NCBI RefSeq assembly: GCF_021228125.1
Contig: NZ_JAJQQS010000003.1
Span: 620,001-684,000, forward strand
Length of the DNA: 64,000 bases
DNA from: Streptomyces albireticuli
GTDB lineage: Bacteria > Actinomycetota > Actinomycetes > Streptomycetales > Streptomycetaceae
Reading direction: 5' to 3'
Under the pieces are notes generated by a model that was not told the DNA's origin, did no database searches, and saw only the letters and a list, made by a program, of their open reading frames with translations. Positions 50,001 through 58,701 of this stretch are shown here, in pieces; position 1 is the first letter of the stretch, and the number at the start of each line of letters is the position of its first letter. A program made the position numbers and the translations under genes.

Positions 50001-51130
50001 AGACCACCCTGCACACCACCCGGCTGCGGCTCGCCGAACCCTTCCGGATCTCACGGGCCGTCATGGACGCCCGGGACGCCGTCCGGTTCTCCGTCGCGCA
50101 CGGTGGACTGAGCGGCCACGGGGAGGTCGTCGCCAGCGTGTACTACGGGCTCGACACCGGCACCATACGGCGGCTGCTCGGCGTCGCCGCCCGCGTCCTC
50201 GGCCGGTTCGCCACCCCCGAGAGCGCCCTCGACGCCCAGCGCGAGCGCGGGCTGCTCCCCGCGAGCACGCCCCCGGGCGTCGCCGCCGCCGTCGACGCGG
50301 CCCTCCTCGACCTCGTCGGCAAGCGGGCCGGAACGCCCGTGCACGCACTCCTCGGCACCACCGCCCCGCCCGCCGCGGCCACCGCCCGCACCCTCGGCAT
50401 CATGTCCCCGGTCCAGGCGGCCCTCCGCGCCCGCGGGCTCGCCGACAGCGGGTTCACCGTCCTCAAGGTCAAGGGCGGGTCCCCCGACCCCGAGGACGAC
50501 CTGGCCCGCGTCCGGGCGGTCCGCGAGGCCGCCCCGGAGGCCGCGCTCCTCCTCGACCCCAACGGCGCCTGGAGCACCGGGCAGGCGCGCGCACTCCTGC
50601 CGCGCTTCGCCGAACTCGGCGTCGAGGCCGTCGAACAGCCCACCGTCCCCGGCGACCCCGAGGCCCTGGCCCGGCTCGCCGAGGACTCCCCGCTGCCCGT
50701 CATCGCCGACGAGGACGCCGTCGGCCCCGAGGACGTCCGCCGCCTGGCCGGACGCGTGCACGGCATCAACGTCAAGCTCGCCAAGTGCGGCGGCGTCCAC
50801 GCCGCCCTGCGCATCGCCGAGTCGCTCCAGGGCAGCGGCACCGCCCTGATGCTCGGCTGCCTGACGGCCAGTTCGCTGGGGCTCGCCCCGGCCGTGCACC
50901 TCGCCGACCGGGCCCGCTGGGTCGACCTCGACGGCCACCTCCTCCTCGCCCACGACCCCTGGGAGGGCATCGGCGGCGCCGACGGCACCGTACGCGCGAG
51001 CGACCGTGCCGGCCTGGGCGTACGCCCGAGGCCGGAGCCCGGGCCGACGACGGCCGGCCCGACGACGCCCACGCCCACGCGTACGCGCGCCCGAGAACAG
51101 TCCCCCGCCCGAGAAGAGTCCGCACCGTGA
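49997..51130 (+). CDS. Enolase-superfamily dipeptide epimerase-like enzyme
   Basis: This 377-residue MR/MLE-type barrel enzyme has the catalytic KxK in FTVLKVKGGSPDPEDDL, the three metal-binding acids in LLLDPNGAW, VEQPTVPGD and VIADEDAVG, and the second catalytic lysine in INVKLAKCGGVHAA. This set matches L-Ala-D/L-Glu epimerase and related dipeptide epimerases, which invert an amino-acid alpha carbon. Here it may set stereochemistry of the operon's product, a role played by CntK in staphylopine synthesis through a different enzyme class. The last 45 residues are a disordered Pro/Thr/Arg tail. ATG overlaps the PLP gene's stop, and its stop overlaps the MFS start. Confidence 0.9.
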   Translation: MKTTLHTTRLRLAEPFRISRAVMDARDAVRFSVAHGGLSGHGEVVASVYYGLDTGTIRRLLGVAARVLGRFATPESALDAQRERGLLPASTPPGVAAAVDAALLDLVGKRAGTPVHALLGTTAPPAAATARTLGIMSPVQAALRARGLADSGFTVLKVKGGSPDPEDDLARVRAVREAAPEAALLLDPNGAWSTGQARALLPRFAELGVEAVEQPTVPGDPEALARLAEDSPLPVIADEDAVGPEDVRRLAGRVHGINVKLAKCGGVHAALRIAESLQGSGTALMLGCLTASSLGLAPAVHLADRARWVDLDGHLLLAHDPWEGIGGADGTVRASDRAGLGVRPRPEPGPTTAGPTTPTPTRTRAREQSPAREESAP

Positions 51131-52377
51131 AGACATGGCGTGAGATACGCGGCTTCCCGCCCGCGATCCGCCTCCTGCTCGTCAACCAGCTCGGCGTCAA
51201 CACCGGCTTCTACCTGCTCATCCCCTACCTCGCCACCCACCTCGGCCAGGACCTCGGCATGTCCGCGGCCGTCGTCGGCATCGTCCTCGGCGTCCGCAAC
51301 CTCAGCCAGCAGGGCCTGTTCATCCTGGGCGGCTCCGCCGCGGACCGGCTCGGCGCCCGCGGCGTGATCATCGCCGGTTGCGCGCTGCGCACCGTCGGCT
51401 TCGCCCTCTTCGCCCTTGGCGACGGCCTGCCCGTCCTGCTCGCCGCGTCCGTCCTCAGCGGCCTCGCGGGAGCCCTGTTCAACCCGGCCGTGCGCGCCTA
51501 CCTGGCCCGGGAGGCGGGTGACCGCAAGGCCGAGGCGTTCGCCCTGTTCAACGTCTTCGCGACGACCGGTGCCCTGGTCGGCCCGCTGCTCGGCAGCGCC
51601 CTGCTGTTCGTCGACTTCCGTCTCTCCGCGCTCACCGCGGCCGGCATCTTCGCCGTCCTCACGGTCGCCCAGGCCCTGGTCCTGCCCGCCGGCGAGGTGA
51701 CCCCGAGCGGTGGCACCGTGCTCGCCGACTGGCGTGAGGTCGTCTCCCACCGCGCCTTCCTCGCCTTCGCCCTCGCCATGGTCGGCATGTTCACCATGGA
51801 GAACCAGCTCTACCTCCTGATCCCCGACGGCGCCCGCCGGGCCACCGGCTGGGACGGCGCGGCAGGGCTCGTCTTCCTCGTCGGCACCGTCGCCAACCTC
51901 ACGCTGCAACTGCGCGTCACCACCGCCCTCAAGAACCGGCGCACCCGCGCGACGTGGATCGGCGCCGGACTCGCCCTGATGGCCCTCTCGTTCGTCCCGC
52001 CTATGGCCGTCGCGGGCGCCGCCGCGCCCGACGGCCCGGTCCGGGCGGCCCTCGGCCTGCTCCCGGTGCTCGCCGGAGCCCTCCTGCTCTACCTGGGGGT
52101 GATGGTGGCGCAGCCGTTCGTGATGGAGCTCGTCCCCGAGTTCGGCAGGCCCGAGCTCACGGGCACCTACTTCGGTGTCTTCTACGTCGTCTCCGGCATC
52201 GCCGCGGCCGTCGGCAACACGGTCGTAGGCTGGGCCATGGACGCCGGCGGCGACCGGGCGGCCTGGCTGCCCTGGGCCTGCTGCCTGGCCCTGGGCCTGA
52301 TGTCGGCCGCGGCCGTCGCCCGGCTGCACCGGACGCGCGCCCTGCCCGGGCACGCGCCGGCGGAGGTGCCCCGATGA
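51127..52377 (+). CDS. MFS transporter (probable exporter of the operon product)
   Basis: The protein has 416 residues and 12 helices. The start VKTWREIRGFPPAIRLLLVN is followed by helix I (LGVNTGFYLLIPYLATHLG), motif A-like GGSAADRLGARGVI, and helix IV-V (LASVLSGLAGALFNPAVRAY) with motif C-like TTGALVGPLLGSALL. The GTG start overlaps the epimerase stop. Its place inside a biosynthetic operon that ends with an importer suggests that it exports the compound, as CntE does for staphylopine. Direction of transport is inferred, not read from sequence. Confidence 0.9.
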   Translation: MKTWREIRGFPPAIRLLLVNQLGVNTGFYLLIPYLATHLGQDLGMSAAVVGIVLGVRNLSQQGLFILGGSAADRLGARGVIIAGCALRTVGFALFALGDGLPVLLAASVLSGLAGALFNPAVRAYLAREAGDRKAEAFALFNVFATTGALVGPLLGSALLFVDFRLSALTAAGIFAVLTVAQALVLPAGEVTPSGGTVLADWREVVSHRAFLAFALAMVGMFTMENQLYLLIPDGARRATGWDGAAGLVFLVGTVANLTLQLRVTTALKNRRTRATWIGAGLALMALSFVPPMAVAGAAAPDGPVRAALGLLPVLAGALLLYLGVMVAQPFVMELVPEFGRPELTGTYFGVFYVVSGIAAAVGNTVVGWAMDAGGDRAAWLPWACCLALGLMSAAAVARLHRTRALPGHAPAEVPR

Positions 52378-53177
52378 CCGGCGAGAACCTCCTCACCGAC
52401 AACCCCGCGCTGTACGAGGCCCGGTTCCCCGACCCCGGGCACCTCGCCGCCCGTTGGGCGGACGCCTGCCTCACCGCCCACGGGGCCGGGCCGCGCGTCC
52501 TCGACCTCGGCTGCGGCACCGGCCGCGACGCGGCCTGGCTGCACCGCGCGGGCCGCGACGTCACCGGCGCCGACCTGTCCGCACCGATGCTCGCCCACGC
52601 CCGTACCCACCACCCCGGGCCTGTGTACCTCCGTGCCGACCTGCGCGGCTTCGACCTGCCCGGCCCGCCGTTCGACGCCGTGGTCTGCCTCGACAGCGCA
52701 CTCCTGTACTGCCACACGAACGAGGACCTGGACGGACTGCTGTCCTCCTGCCGCCGTGCCCTGCGCCCGGGCGGGCTGCTGGTCGCGGAGATGCGCAACG
52801 GGGCGTTCTTCCTGGGCAGTACGGAGCTGCTGGACGCGCCGTCGTCCGGCGGCTTCGCCTGGGAGGGCACGGCGTACACGTACGTCACCACGCTGACCGT
52901 GGACCGTGCCGCGCAACTGCTGCGCCGCCGGCGGGTGTGGACCTCGGACGACGGGTCGGCACCGGTGGAGCAGGAGTCCGCGTGGCGGCTGCTGTTCCCG
53001 CAGGAACTCCGCTACGCGCTGGCCGCGCACGGGTTCGAGGTGCTGGCACTGCACGACGGGCCGGGGCCGCGGACGTCGCCGGTGTGGGAGGGGGAGGCCG
53101 TGCCCGCGGGTGCTGGGGGGCCGGGACGGGCGGACGGGGATCGGCTGCACGTCGTGGCCCGGGTGGTGGGTGACTGA
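52374..53177 (+). CDS. Class I SAM-dependent methyltransferase
   Basis: The protein has 267 residues. SAM motif I is RVLDLGCGTGRDAAWLHRAG; TGADLSAPMLAHA is motif II, and AVVCLDSALLYCHTNEDLDG and LRPGGLLVAEMRNG follow. The fold matches small-molecule methyltransferases of the UbiE/Methyltransf_25 group. ATG overlaps the MFS stop by 4 bp. As the last gene of the coupled set it may methylate the product or an intermediate. The substrate is not known. Palindromic element copy 4 separates it from the ABC importer genes, and may act as partial terminator. Confidence 0.87.
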   Translation: MTGENLLTDNPALYEARFPDPGHLAARWADACLTAHGAGPRVLDLGCGTGRDAAWLHRAGRDVTGADLSAPMLAHARTHHPGPVYLRADLRGFDLPGPPFDAVVCLDSALLYCHTNEDLDGLLSSCRRALRPGGLLVAEMRNGAFFLGSTELLDAPSSGGFAWEGTAYTYVTTLTVDRAAQLLRRRRVWTSDDGSAPVEQESAWRLLFPQELRYALAAHGFEVLALHDGPGPRTSPVWEGEAVPAGAGGPGRADGDRLHVVARVVGD

Positions 53178-53179
53178 AG

Positions 53180-53430
53180 GAACTCTCCCCGGCCCCGCCC
53201 CTTCCCGAAACCGGGGGCCTCGCCCCCAGGCCCCCCGTTCCGCGCTGCCGCGCGGTGTCCTCAAGCTCCCCCAGCTACCGCTGGGAGGTGCCCCCGGACG
53301 GGCTGGAATTCAGCCCGCCCGGCGCTTGACCGGGGCCCGGGGCGGAGCCCCGCCACGCGGCGGAGCCGCACATCGGATGCGGCGGGAAGGGGCGGGTGGG
53401 GGAGTAGGCCCCGCGCAGCGGCAACCCCAC
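53180..53430. repeat. Palindromic intergenic element, copy 4, with a nested insert
   Basis: The left arm is CCCGGCCCCGCCCCTTCCCG, the right outer arm ends in CCCCGCGCAGCGGC, and the inner pair is CGGACGGGCTGG-AA-TTCAGCCCGCCCGG (close to copy 1). A 30-bp CTCCCCCAG...GTGCCCCC block interrupts the left inner arm. The right side has extra CGGAGCCGC sequence. It lies between the methyltransferase and ABC importer genes on the same strand. Confidence 0.75.
53266..53295. repeat. 30-bp nested palindromic insert, copy B
   Basis: Identical to 35112-35141. It starts CTCCCCCAGCTACCGCTGGG, ends AGGTGCCCCC, and occurs after the same TCAAG/TCAAA point in the left arm of the host element. Confidence 0.85.
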
Positions 53431-53486
53431 CCAACCCGCCGGTCACCTCCGCGCCCGCTCACCCCCACACACAAACAAGGAGCCCC

Positions 53487-55040
53487 ATGCACACCCCCCG
53501 CCGAACCCTCCTCACCGCCGCCGGCGCCGGCATAGCCACCCTCACCCTCGCCGCCTGCGGAGGCGGCACCCCCGGCACCGCGAACAGCGAGAACAAGGGC
53601 GAACCGAAGCGCGGCGGACGCCTCCGCGCCGCCTTCGCCGGCGGTGGCGCCGCCGAGACCCTCGACCCGCACCTCAGCAACCTCTTCGCCGACGCCGCCC
53701 GCGCCAAGGCCCTCTTCGACAAGCTCGCCGACTACGGCTCCGACATGACCCCGCGCCCCCGCCTGGCCGAGCGCTGGGAGGCCGCCGGCCCGGGACTCGA
53801 CAGGTGGACCGTCACCCTCCGCGAGGCCACCTTCCACGACGGCAAGCCCGTCACCGCCGAGGACGTCCTCTTCAGCTACCGCCGCATCGCCGACCCCCGG
53901 AAGGCGTTCCGTGCCAAGGCGTCCCTGGAGCCCGTCGACCTCGACGCCAGCCGCGCCACCGGCCCCCGTACCATCGAGTTCCGGCTCAAGCGACCCACCG
54001 CCGAATTCCCCAACGTCCTCGCCGCGTTCGGCGCGTACATCGTCCCCAAGGGCACCGAGCGCTTCGACCGGCCGGTCGGCTCCGGACCCTTCCGCTTCGT
54101 GTCCTTCACACCGGGCCGCTCCGCGCGCTTCCGCCGCAACGACGCCTACTGGGACGGCGCGCCCCACCTCGACGAGCTCGAAGTCGTCGTCGCCGGCGAG
54201 GAGTCCGCGCGCGTCGGCGCCCTCCTCGGCGGTCAGGTCGACTACGCGCACGAGCTCAACCCCGCCACCGCCCGCGCCCACGAGGGCAAGGGCCGGATCG
54301 AGATCGTACGGCTGCGCAACAGCGCCATGCAGGGCTTCGCCATGAAGACCGACAGGGCGCCGTTCGACGACCCGCGCGTCCGCGAGGCCTTCTTCCTCAT
54401 CGCCGACCGCCAAGAGCTCGTCGACGGCGCCCTGTCCGGCGCGGGAGAGATCGGCAACGACCTCTTCGGCAAGGGCTACGCCCACTACGCGGCCGGCCTG
54501 CCCCAGCGCGTACAGGACCTCGACCGTGCCCGCCACCTCCTCAAGGCGGCCGGTGCCGAGGACCTCCGCGTCACCCTCGACACCTCGCCCGTCGCGGCCG
54601 GATTCACCGAGGCCGCCGGCATCTTCCGCGACCAGGCGAAGAAGGCCGGCGTCACCGTCGAGGTGCGCACCGGCAACAAGGACAGCTACTGGAAGGACAT
54701 CCTCGACTCCGGCACCCTGGCCAGCTACCGCTCCGGCGCCATGCCCATCGAGTCCCACATCTCCCAGCGGCTGCTCACCGGCTCCACCACCAACGCCACC
54801 CACTGGCGCCACAAGGACTTCGACGACCTCTACCAGCGCCTCCAGTCCACCAAGGACACCGCCGGACGCACGGCGCTCTACGAGCGGCTGCAGCGCCGTC
54901 TGCACACCGAGGGCGGCTTCCTGGTCTGGGGCTTCGCCGACTGGATCGTCGGCACCGGCCGCCGGGTGCGCGGTGTCGCCCGTGACGCCCCCGCCAACAC
55001 CCTCGACTGGGCCCGCTTCGACACCGTGTGGTTCGCGTGA
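53487..55040 (+). CDS. ABC importer substrate-binding lipoprotein (peptide/nickel/opine type, SBP_bac_5)
   Basis: The protein has 517 residues. A signal peptide with lipobox LTLAACGGG gives a lipoprotein, and MHTPRRTLLTAAGAGIATLT also carries a twin-arginine-like start. The SBP_bac_5 domain shows LDPHLSNLFADAARAKALFD, TVTLREATFHDGKPVTAEDV, GSGPFRFVSFTPGRSARFRR and a C-terminal WDRFDTVW-like end (NTLDWARFDTVWF). This family includes NikA, CntA and DppA, which capture nickel chelates, metal-opines or peptides. It is followed by two permeases and a fused ATPase with 4-bp overlaps. ATG 53487 has CAAGGAGCCC upstream. Ligand specificity cannot be read, but a metal chelate from the upstream operon is the working guess. 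Confidence 0.92.
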   Translation: MHTPRRTLLTAAGAGIATLTLAACGGGTPGTANSENKGEPKRGGRLRAAFAGGGAAETLDPHLSNLFADAARAKALFDKLADYGSDMTPRPRLAERWEAAGPGLDRWTVTLREATFHDGKPVTAEDVLFSYRRIADPRKAFRAKASLEPVDLDASRATGPRTIEFRLKRPTAEFPNVLAAFGAYIVPKGTERFDRPVGSGPFRFVSFTPGRSARFRRNDAYWDGAPHLDELEVVVAGEESARVGALLGGQVDYAHELNPATARAHEGKGRIEIVRLRNSAMQGFAMKTDRAPFDDPRVREAFFLIADRQELVDGALSGAGEIGNDLFGKGYAHYAAGLPQRVQDLDRARHLLKAAGAEDLRVTLDTSPVAAGFTEAAGIFRDQAKKAGVTVEVRTGNKDSYWKDILDSGTLASYRSGAMPIESHISQRLLTGSTTNATHWRHKDFDDLYQRLQSTKDTAGRTALYERLQRRLHTEGGFLVWGFADWIVGTGRRVRGVARDAPANTLDWARFDTVWFA

Positions 55041-55981
55041 ACCGCTGGATCGCCCGCCGGCTCCTGCTCGGCCTCGCCCAGACGGCCGGCGTCGTCCTGC
55101 TCGTCTTCGCGCTCACCGAGGCGCTGCCCGGCGACGCGGCCGTGGCCCTCGCCGGCGACGACCCCGACCCGGCCCGGATCGCCGCGATCCGCGAGGCCCT
55201 GCACCTGGACCGGCCCGCGCACGAACGCCTCGCCGACTGGGCCGCCGGCCTGCTCCACGGAGACCTCGGCGTCTCGCTCGCCTCCGGGCGGCCCGTCACC
55301 GACGCCCTCGCCGCCGGGTCCGGGCCGACGCTGCTGCTGGCCGCGCTGACGCTCGTCCCCCTGGTGCCCCTCGGCGTCGGGCTGGGCGTACTCGCCGCGC
55401 GGCACGAGGGCGGACCCGTGGACCGGGCCGTCAGCGCGGTGACACTGGCGGTGTACGCGATGCCCGAATTCGCCTTGGGCATCCTGCTCGTGACCGTCCT
55501 CGCGCTCCGGCTGGACTGGCTGCCGCCGACCGCCGTCGGCTACGGCACCGACCTGCTCGCCCACCCGGCGGTGCTCGTCCTGCCCGTCCTCGTGCTGCTG
55601 TCCCGGCCCGTGTGCTCGCTCGGCAGGCTCGTGCGCGCCGGCATGACCGAGGCGCTGGCCTCCCCGTACGTGGCCCAGGCCCGCCGCTACGGCGTCCCCG
55701 GCGCCCGGGTGCGGTGGGCGCACGCCCTGCCCAACGCCGTGGCCCCGGCCGCCCAGCAGCTCGCGCGGACCGCCGACTGGCTGCTGTGCGGGGTCGTCGT
55801 GGTGGAGGCGCTGTTCGCGATCCCCGGCCTCGGCACCGTCCTCGTCGACGCGGTCGCCGCCCGGGACGTGCCCGTGGTGCAGGGCCTCGCCGTGGTCTTC
55901 GGACTGGTCGCCGTCGTCCTCAACCTGGGCGCCGACCTGGTCGCCCGCCGCTTCGCGCCCCGGGCGGGGGTGGCGGCATGA
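55037..55981 (+). CDS. ABC importer permease (DppB/NikB type)
   Basis: The protein has 314 residues. Six helices carry the BPD_transp_1 fold. The N-terminus (RWIARRLLLGLAQTAGVVLL) and LPGDAAVALAGDDPDPARIA are typical of DppB/NikB. The EAA-loop region is VAQARRYGVPGARVRWAHAL, followed by FAIPGLGTVLVDAVAARDVP. GTG overlaps the binding-protein stop by 4 bp, and its own stop overlaps the second permease. Confidence 0.92.
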   Translation: MNRWIARRLLLGLAQTAGVVLLVFALTEALPGDAAVALAGDDPDPARIAAIREALHLDRPAHERLADWAAGLLHGDLGVSLASGRPVTDALAAGSGPTLLLAALTLVPLVPLGVGLGVLAARHEGGPVDRAVSAVTLAVYAMPEFALGILLVTVLALRLDWLPPTAVGYGTDLLAHPAVLVLPVLVLLSRPVCSLGRLVRAGMTEALASPYVAQARRYGVPGARVRWAHALPNAVAPAAQQLARTADWLLCGVVVVEALFAIPGLGTVLVDAVAARDVPVVQGLAVVFGLVAVVLNLGADLVARRFAPRAGVAA

Positions 55982-56841
55982 GGACGGCCCGGACGCCGGG
56001 CGCGCCCCGTACGCGGCTTACGGCCCGTACCGGCCGCAGGTTCCTGCTCGGTGCCGCCGTCGCCGGTGTGCCGCTGCTGATCGCACTGCTGGGCCCGTGG
56101 CTCGCGGGCGCGGAAGGCCCGCGCGGTGTGTCGTTCACGGCGGGCGGCGGCCACCGGCTCGGCACCGACTTCGTCGGGCGCGACGTCCTGCGACAGGTCC
56201 TGCTCGGCGGCCGGTCCGTCGTGGCCGTGTCCGTCACGGCCACGGCGCTCGCCTACCTGGTGGCCCTGCCGCTGGGCCTCGCGGCGGCGCTCACCCGCCG
56301 GGCGTGGCTGGAGGAGACCCTCACACGCCCGCTGGACGTCCTGCTGGCCGTGCCCTCGCTGCTGCTCCTGCTGCTGGTGGCGGCGGTGTACCCGCCGGGG
56401 ACGGCCGGGCTGGCGGCGCTCGTGGCGCTCGTCAACGTCCCCGACGCCGCCCGGATCGTCCGGGCCGGGGCGGCCGAGGCCGCGGCCCGCCCGGCGGTGG
56501 AGGCCCTGCGCGCCCAGGGCGAGACCTGGTGGCGGACGGCCGTGGGCTACGTCGCCCGGTCCATGGTCCGCACGCTCGCCGCCGACGCGGGCGTACGGCT
56601 CACGGGTGCGCTGTACCTGGTCGCCACGGCCGCGTTCCTCGGTGTGGGCGTGGAGCCCGACGCCGCGGACTGGGCGGTGATGGTCGACCGCAACCGCACC
56701 GGCCTGTCCGTACAGCCGTGGGCGGTCGTGGTGCCCGCGCTGCTGGTCGTGGCGCTGACCGTCGGTGTGAATCTGCTGTGCGACGCGGGGACGTCGACGG
56801 CGCGGAAGCGGGACCGGGGACGGAAGGGAGAACGACGGTGA
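55978..56841 (+). CDS. ABC importer permease (DppC/NikC type)
   Basis: The protein has 287 residues. The N-terminal tail is basic, then a helix (FLLGAAVAGVPLLIALLGPW) and GGGHRLGTDFVGRDVLRQVL, the conserved DppC/NikC stretch (LGTDxxGRDxxS). The EAA region is EALRAQGETWWRTAVGYVAR. Six helices in all. ATG overlaps the preceding stop, and its stop overlaps the ATPase GTG. It pairs with the first permease. Confidence 0.92.
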   Translation: MRTARTPGAPRTRLTARTGRRFLLGAAVAGVPLLIALLGPWLAGAEGPRGVSFTAGGGHRLGTDFVGRDVLRQVLLGGRSVVAVSVTATALAYLVALPLGLAAALTRRAWLEETLTRPLDVLLAVPSLLLLLLVAAVYPPGTAGLAALVALVNVPDAARIVRAGAAEAAARPAVEALRAQGETWWRTAVGYVARSMVRTLAADAGVRLTGALYLVATAAFLGVGVEPDAADWAVMVDRNRTGLSVQPWAVVVPALLVVALTVGVNLLCDAGTSTARKRDRGRKGERR

Positions 56842-58547
56842 GGTCGCCGAAGAGAGCGGACGCCGAGACCGGGACCGAGGGCGGGGCCCGGGCCGACGCC
56901 GTGGCCGAGATCCGGGACCTGCGGGTCGAGATCGGCGGAAGGGCCGTCGTGGACGGGGTCGGCCTGACCGTCCGGCCGGGCCGGGTCACGGCGCTCGTCG
57001 GCGCGTCCGGGAGCGGCAAGACGACGACGGGCCTCGCCCTGCTGGGCGAGTATCCGGACGGCGCGCGTGTCACGGGCGACGTCTGGGTGGCGGAGGGGCC
57101 GGTGGGTTACGTACCGCAGCACCCGGCGTCGGTCCTCAACCCGGCGCGGCGCGTCGGCGCGCTGCTCACCGACATCGCCCGGACGGGCACGGCGGACCTG
57201 CCCCGGCGCGCCCGCCGCGCGGCGGGCCGCGCGCGCGTCCTGGCGGCACTGGAGGCGGCCCGGCTCCCCGACGGCGCCGAGGTGCTGACCCGCTACCCGC
57301 ACCAGCTCTCCGGCGGCCAGCAGCAGCGCGTGGTCCTCGCCCAGGCACTCCTCCTCGGCGCCCGCACCGTCGTCGCCGACGAACCCACCACGGGTCTGGA
57401 CGCCCTCACCCGCCGCCGCGTCGCCGGGGAACTCGCCGCCGTGGCCCGCCGGGGCGTCGCCGTCCTCCTGCTCAGTCACGACCTCGACCTGGTCCGCGAC
57501 CTGGCGGACGAGGTCCTGGTGATGCGCGCCGGCCGGGTGGTCGAGTCGGGCCCGGCGGAGGAGCTGTGGCTCCGTCCGCGGCATCCCTGGACCCGCGAAC
57601 TGCTCGGCGGACCGGGCGGAACGGCCGACGGAGGACAGGAGCGCGGCCGGCCCCGTACGCCCGCCGTCCCCGCCCCCGGTCCTGTCACCGCCCCCCTCCC
57701 TGTCACCGTCCCCCTCCCTGTCGCCGTCCCCCTTCCTGCCCCTGACCCTGCCCCCGCCCCTGCCCGCGACACAGTGGAGGGCCCCGCTCCCGTCCTCGAA
57801 GCCCGCGCGGTCACCGCGCGCCACCGGGGCACGCCCGCCCTCCTGCGCGACGCCTCCCTGAGCGTCCGCGCGGGGGAGTGCCTGGCCGTCGTCGGCCGCT
57901 CCGGCGGCGGGAAGACCACGCTCGCCCGCTGCCTGGCCGGGCTGCACTCCCGGTACGAGGGCCAGGTGCTGCTGGACGGCGCGCCGCTGCCGCGCAGCCT
58001 GCGCCGGAGGGACCGCGCCCAACTGGCCGCAGTGCAGTACGTCTTCCAGGACGCGCGGGCCGCCTTCGACGCGTACCGGCCCGTACTCGACCAGGTCGCA
58101 CGCACGGCCGTGCGGCTGCGGGGCGTCCGGCCGGGCGCGGCCGAGGAGGAGGCCGTCGCCGCGCTCGGCCGGGTGGGGCTGTCCGAGGGGACGGCGCGCC
58201 GGAGGCCCGGCGGGCTCTCCGGGGGCGAGCTCCAGCGCGCCGCCCTGGTCCGCGCGCTCCTGGCCCGGCCCCGGGTCCTGATCTGCGACGAGGTCACCTC
58301 CGGCCTCGACTCCGTCACCCGGCGCGGCGTCCTCCGGCTGCTGGCGGACCTCGCCCGGGAGCCGGCCGGACCGGCGCTCGTCCTGATCACCCACGACCTG
58401 GACACGGCGGCCCTGGCGGACCGGATCGCCGTCCTGGACGCGGGCGCGATCGTCGAACAGGGCCCGGCCGCGGAGGCGCTGACGGCGCCGCGCCACCCCT
58501 TCACGCGCGCGCTGACGGGCTCGCCCGGGGCCCACGGCCCACGGTGA
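56838..58547 (+). CDS. Fused double ABC ATPase (DppD-DppF type)
   Basis: The protein has 569 residues with two nucleotide-binding domains in one chain. The first (about 22-265) has Walker A GASGSGKTTTG, signature LSGGQQQR and Walker B TVVADEPTTGLD. The second (about 320-560) has GRSGGGKTTLARC, LSGGELQRAALVRAL and VLICDEVTSGLD. A Pro/Val-rich linker (TVPLPVAVPLPAPDPAPAPA) joins them. This replaces the usual two separate ATPases of nickel/peptide importers. The GTG start overlaps the permease stop by 4 bp. It ends the importer set, and no terminator is obvious after it. Confidence 0.92.
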   Translation: MRSPKRADAETGTEGGARADAVAEIRDLRVEIGGRAVVDGVGLTVRPGRVTALVGASGSGKTTTGLALLGEYPDGARVTGDVWVAEGPVGYVPQHPASVLNPARRVGALLTDIARTGTADLPRRARRAAGRARVLAALEAARLPDGAEVLTRYPHQLSGGQQQRVVLAQALLLGARTVVADEPTTGLDALTRRRVAGELAAVARRGVAVLLLSHDLDLVRDLADEVLVMRAGRVVESGPAEELWLRPRHPWTRELLGGPGGTADGGQERGRPRTPAVPAPGPVTAPLPVTVPLPVAVPLPAPDPAPAPARDTVEGPAPVLEARAVTARHRGTPALLRDASLSVRAGECLAVVGRSGGGKTTLARCLAGLHSRYEGQVLLDGAPLPRSLRRRDRAQLAAVQYVFQDARAAFDAYRPVLDQVARTAVRLRGVRPGAAEEEAVAALGRVGLSEGTARRRPGGLSGGELQRAALVRALLARPRVLICDEVTSGLDSVTRRGVLRLLADLAREPAGPALVLITHDLDTAALADRIAVLDAGAIVEQGPAAEALTAPRHPFTRALTGSPGAHGPR

Positions 58548-58701
58548 TCCGATCCCCCTCCCCGGGCCGCGGGTCCGGCGGAAGCGGTGGCGTGCCCGGG
58601 GCGCGCACCGGGCCGTGGCGGGCGCGGGGCCGGAGCGCAGTGCCCCGGAGGGGTGCGGTCGGCGCTTCTCCGGCCCTACGCCGGATACCTAGACTGCTGG
58701 C

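Noticed and set aside
46289..53177. Assigning the operon to coelibactin, staphylopine or EDDS synthesis
   Set aside because: No NRPS modules, no nicotianamine-synthase-like or opine-dehydrogenase gene, and no argininosuccinate-lyase-like gene; only the overall logic is shared.
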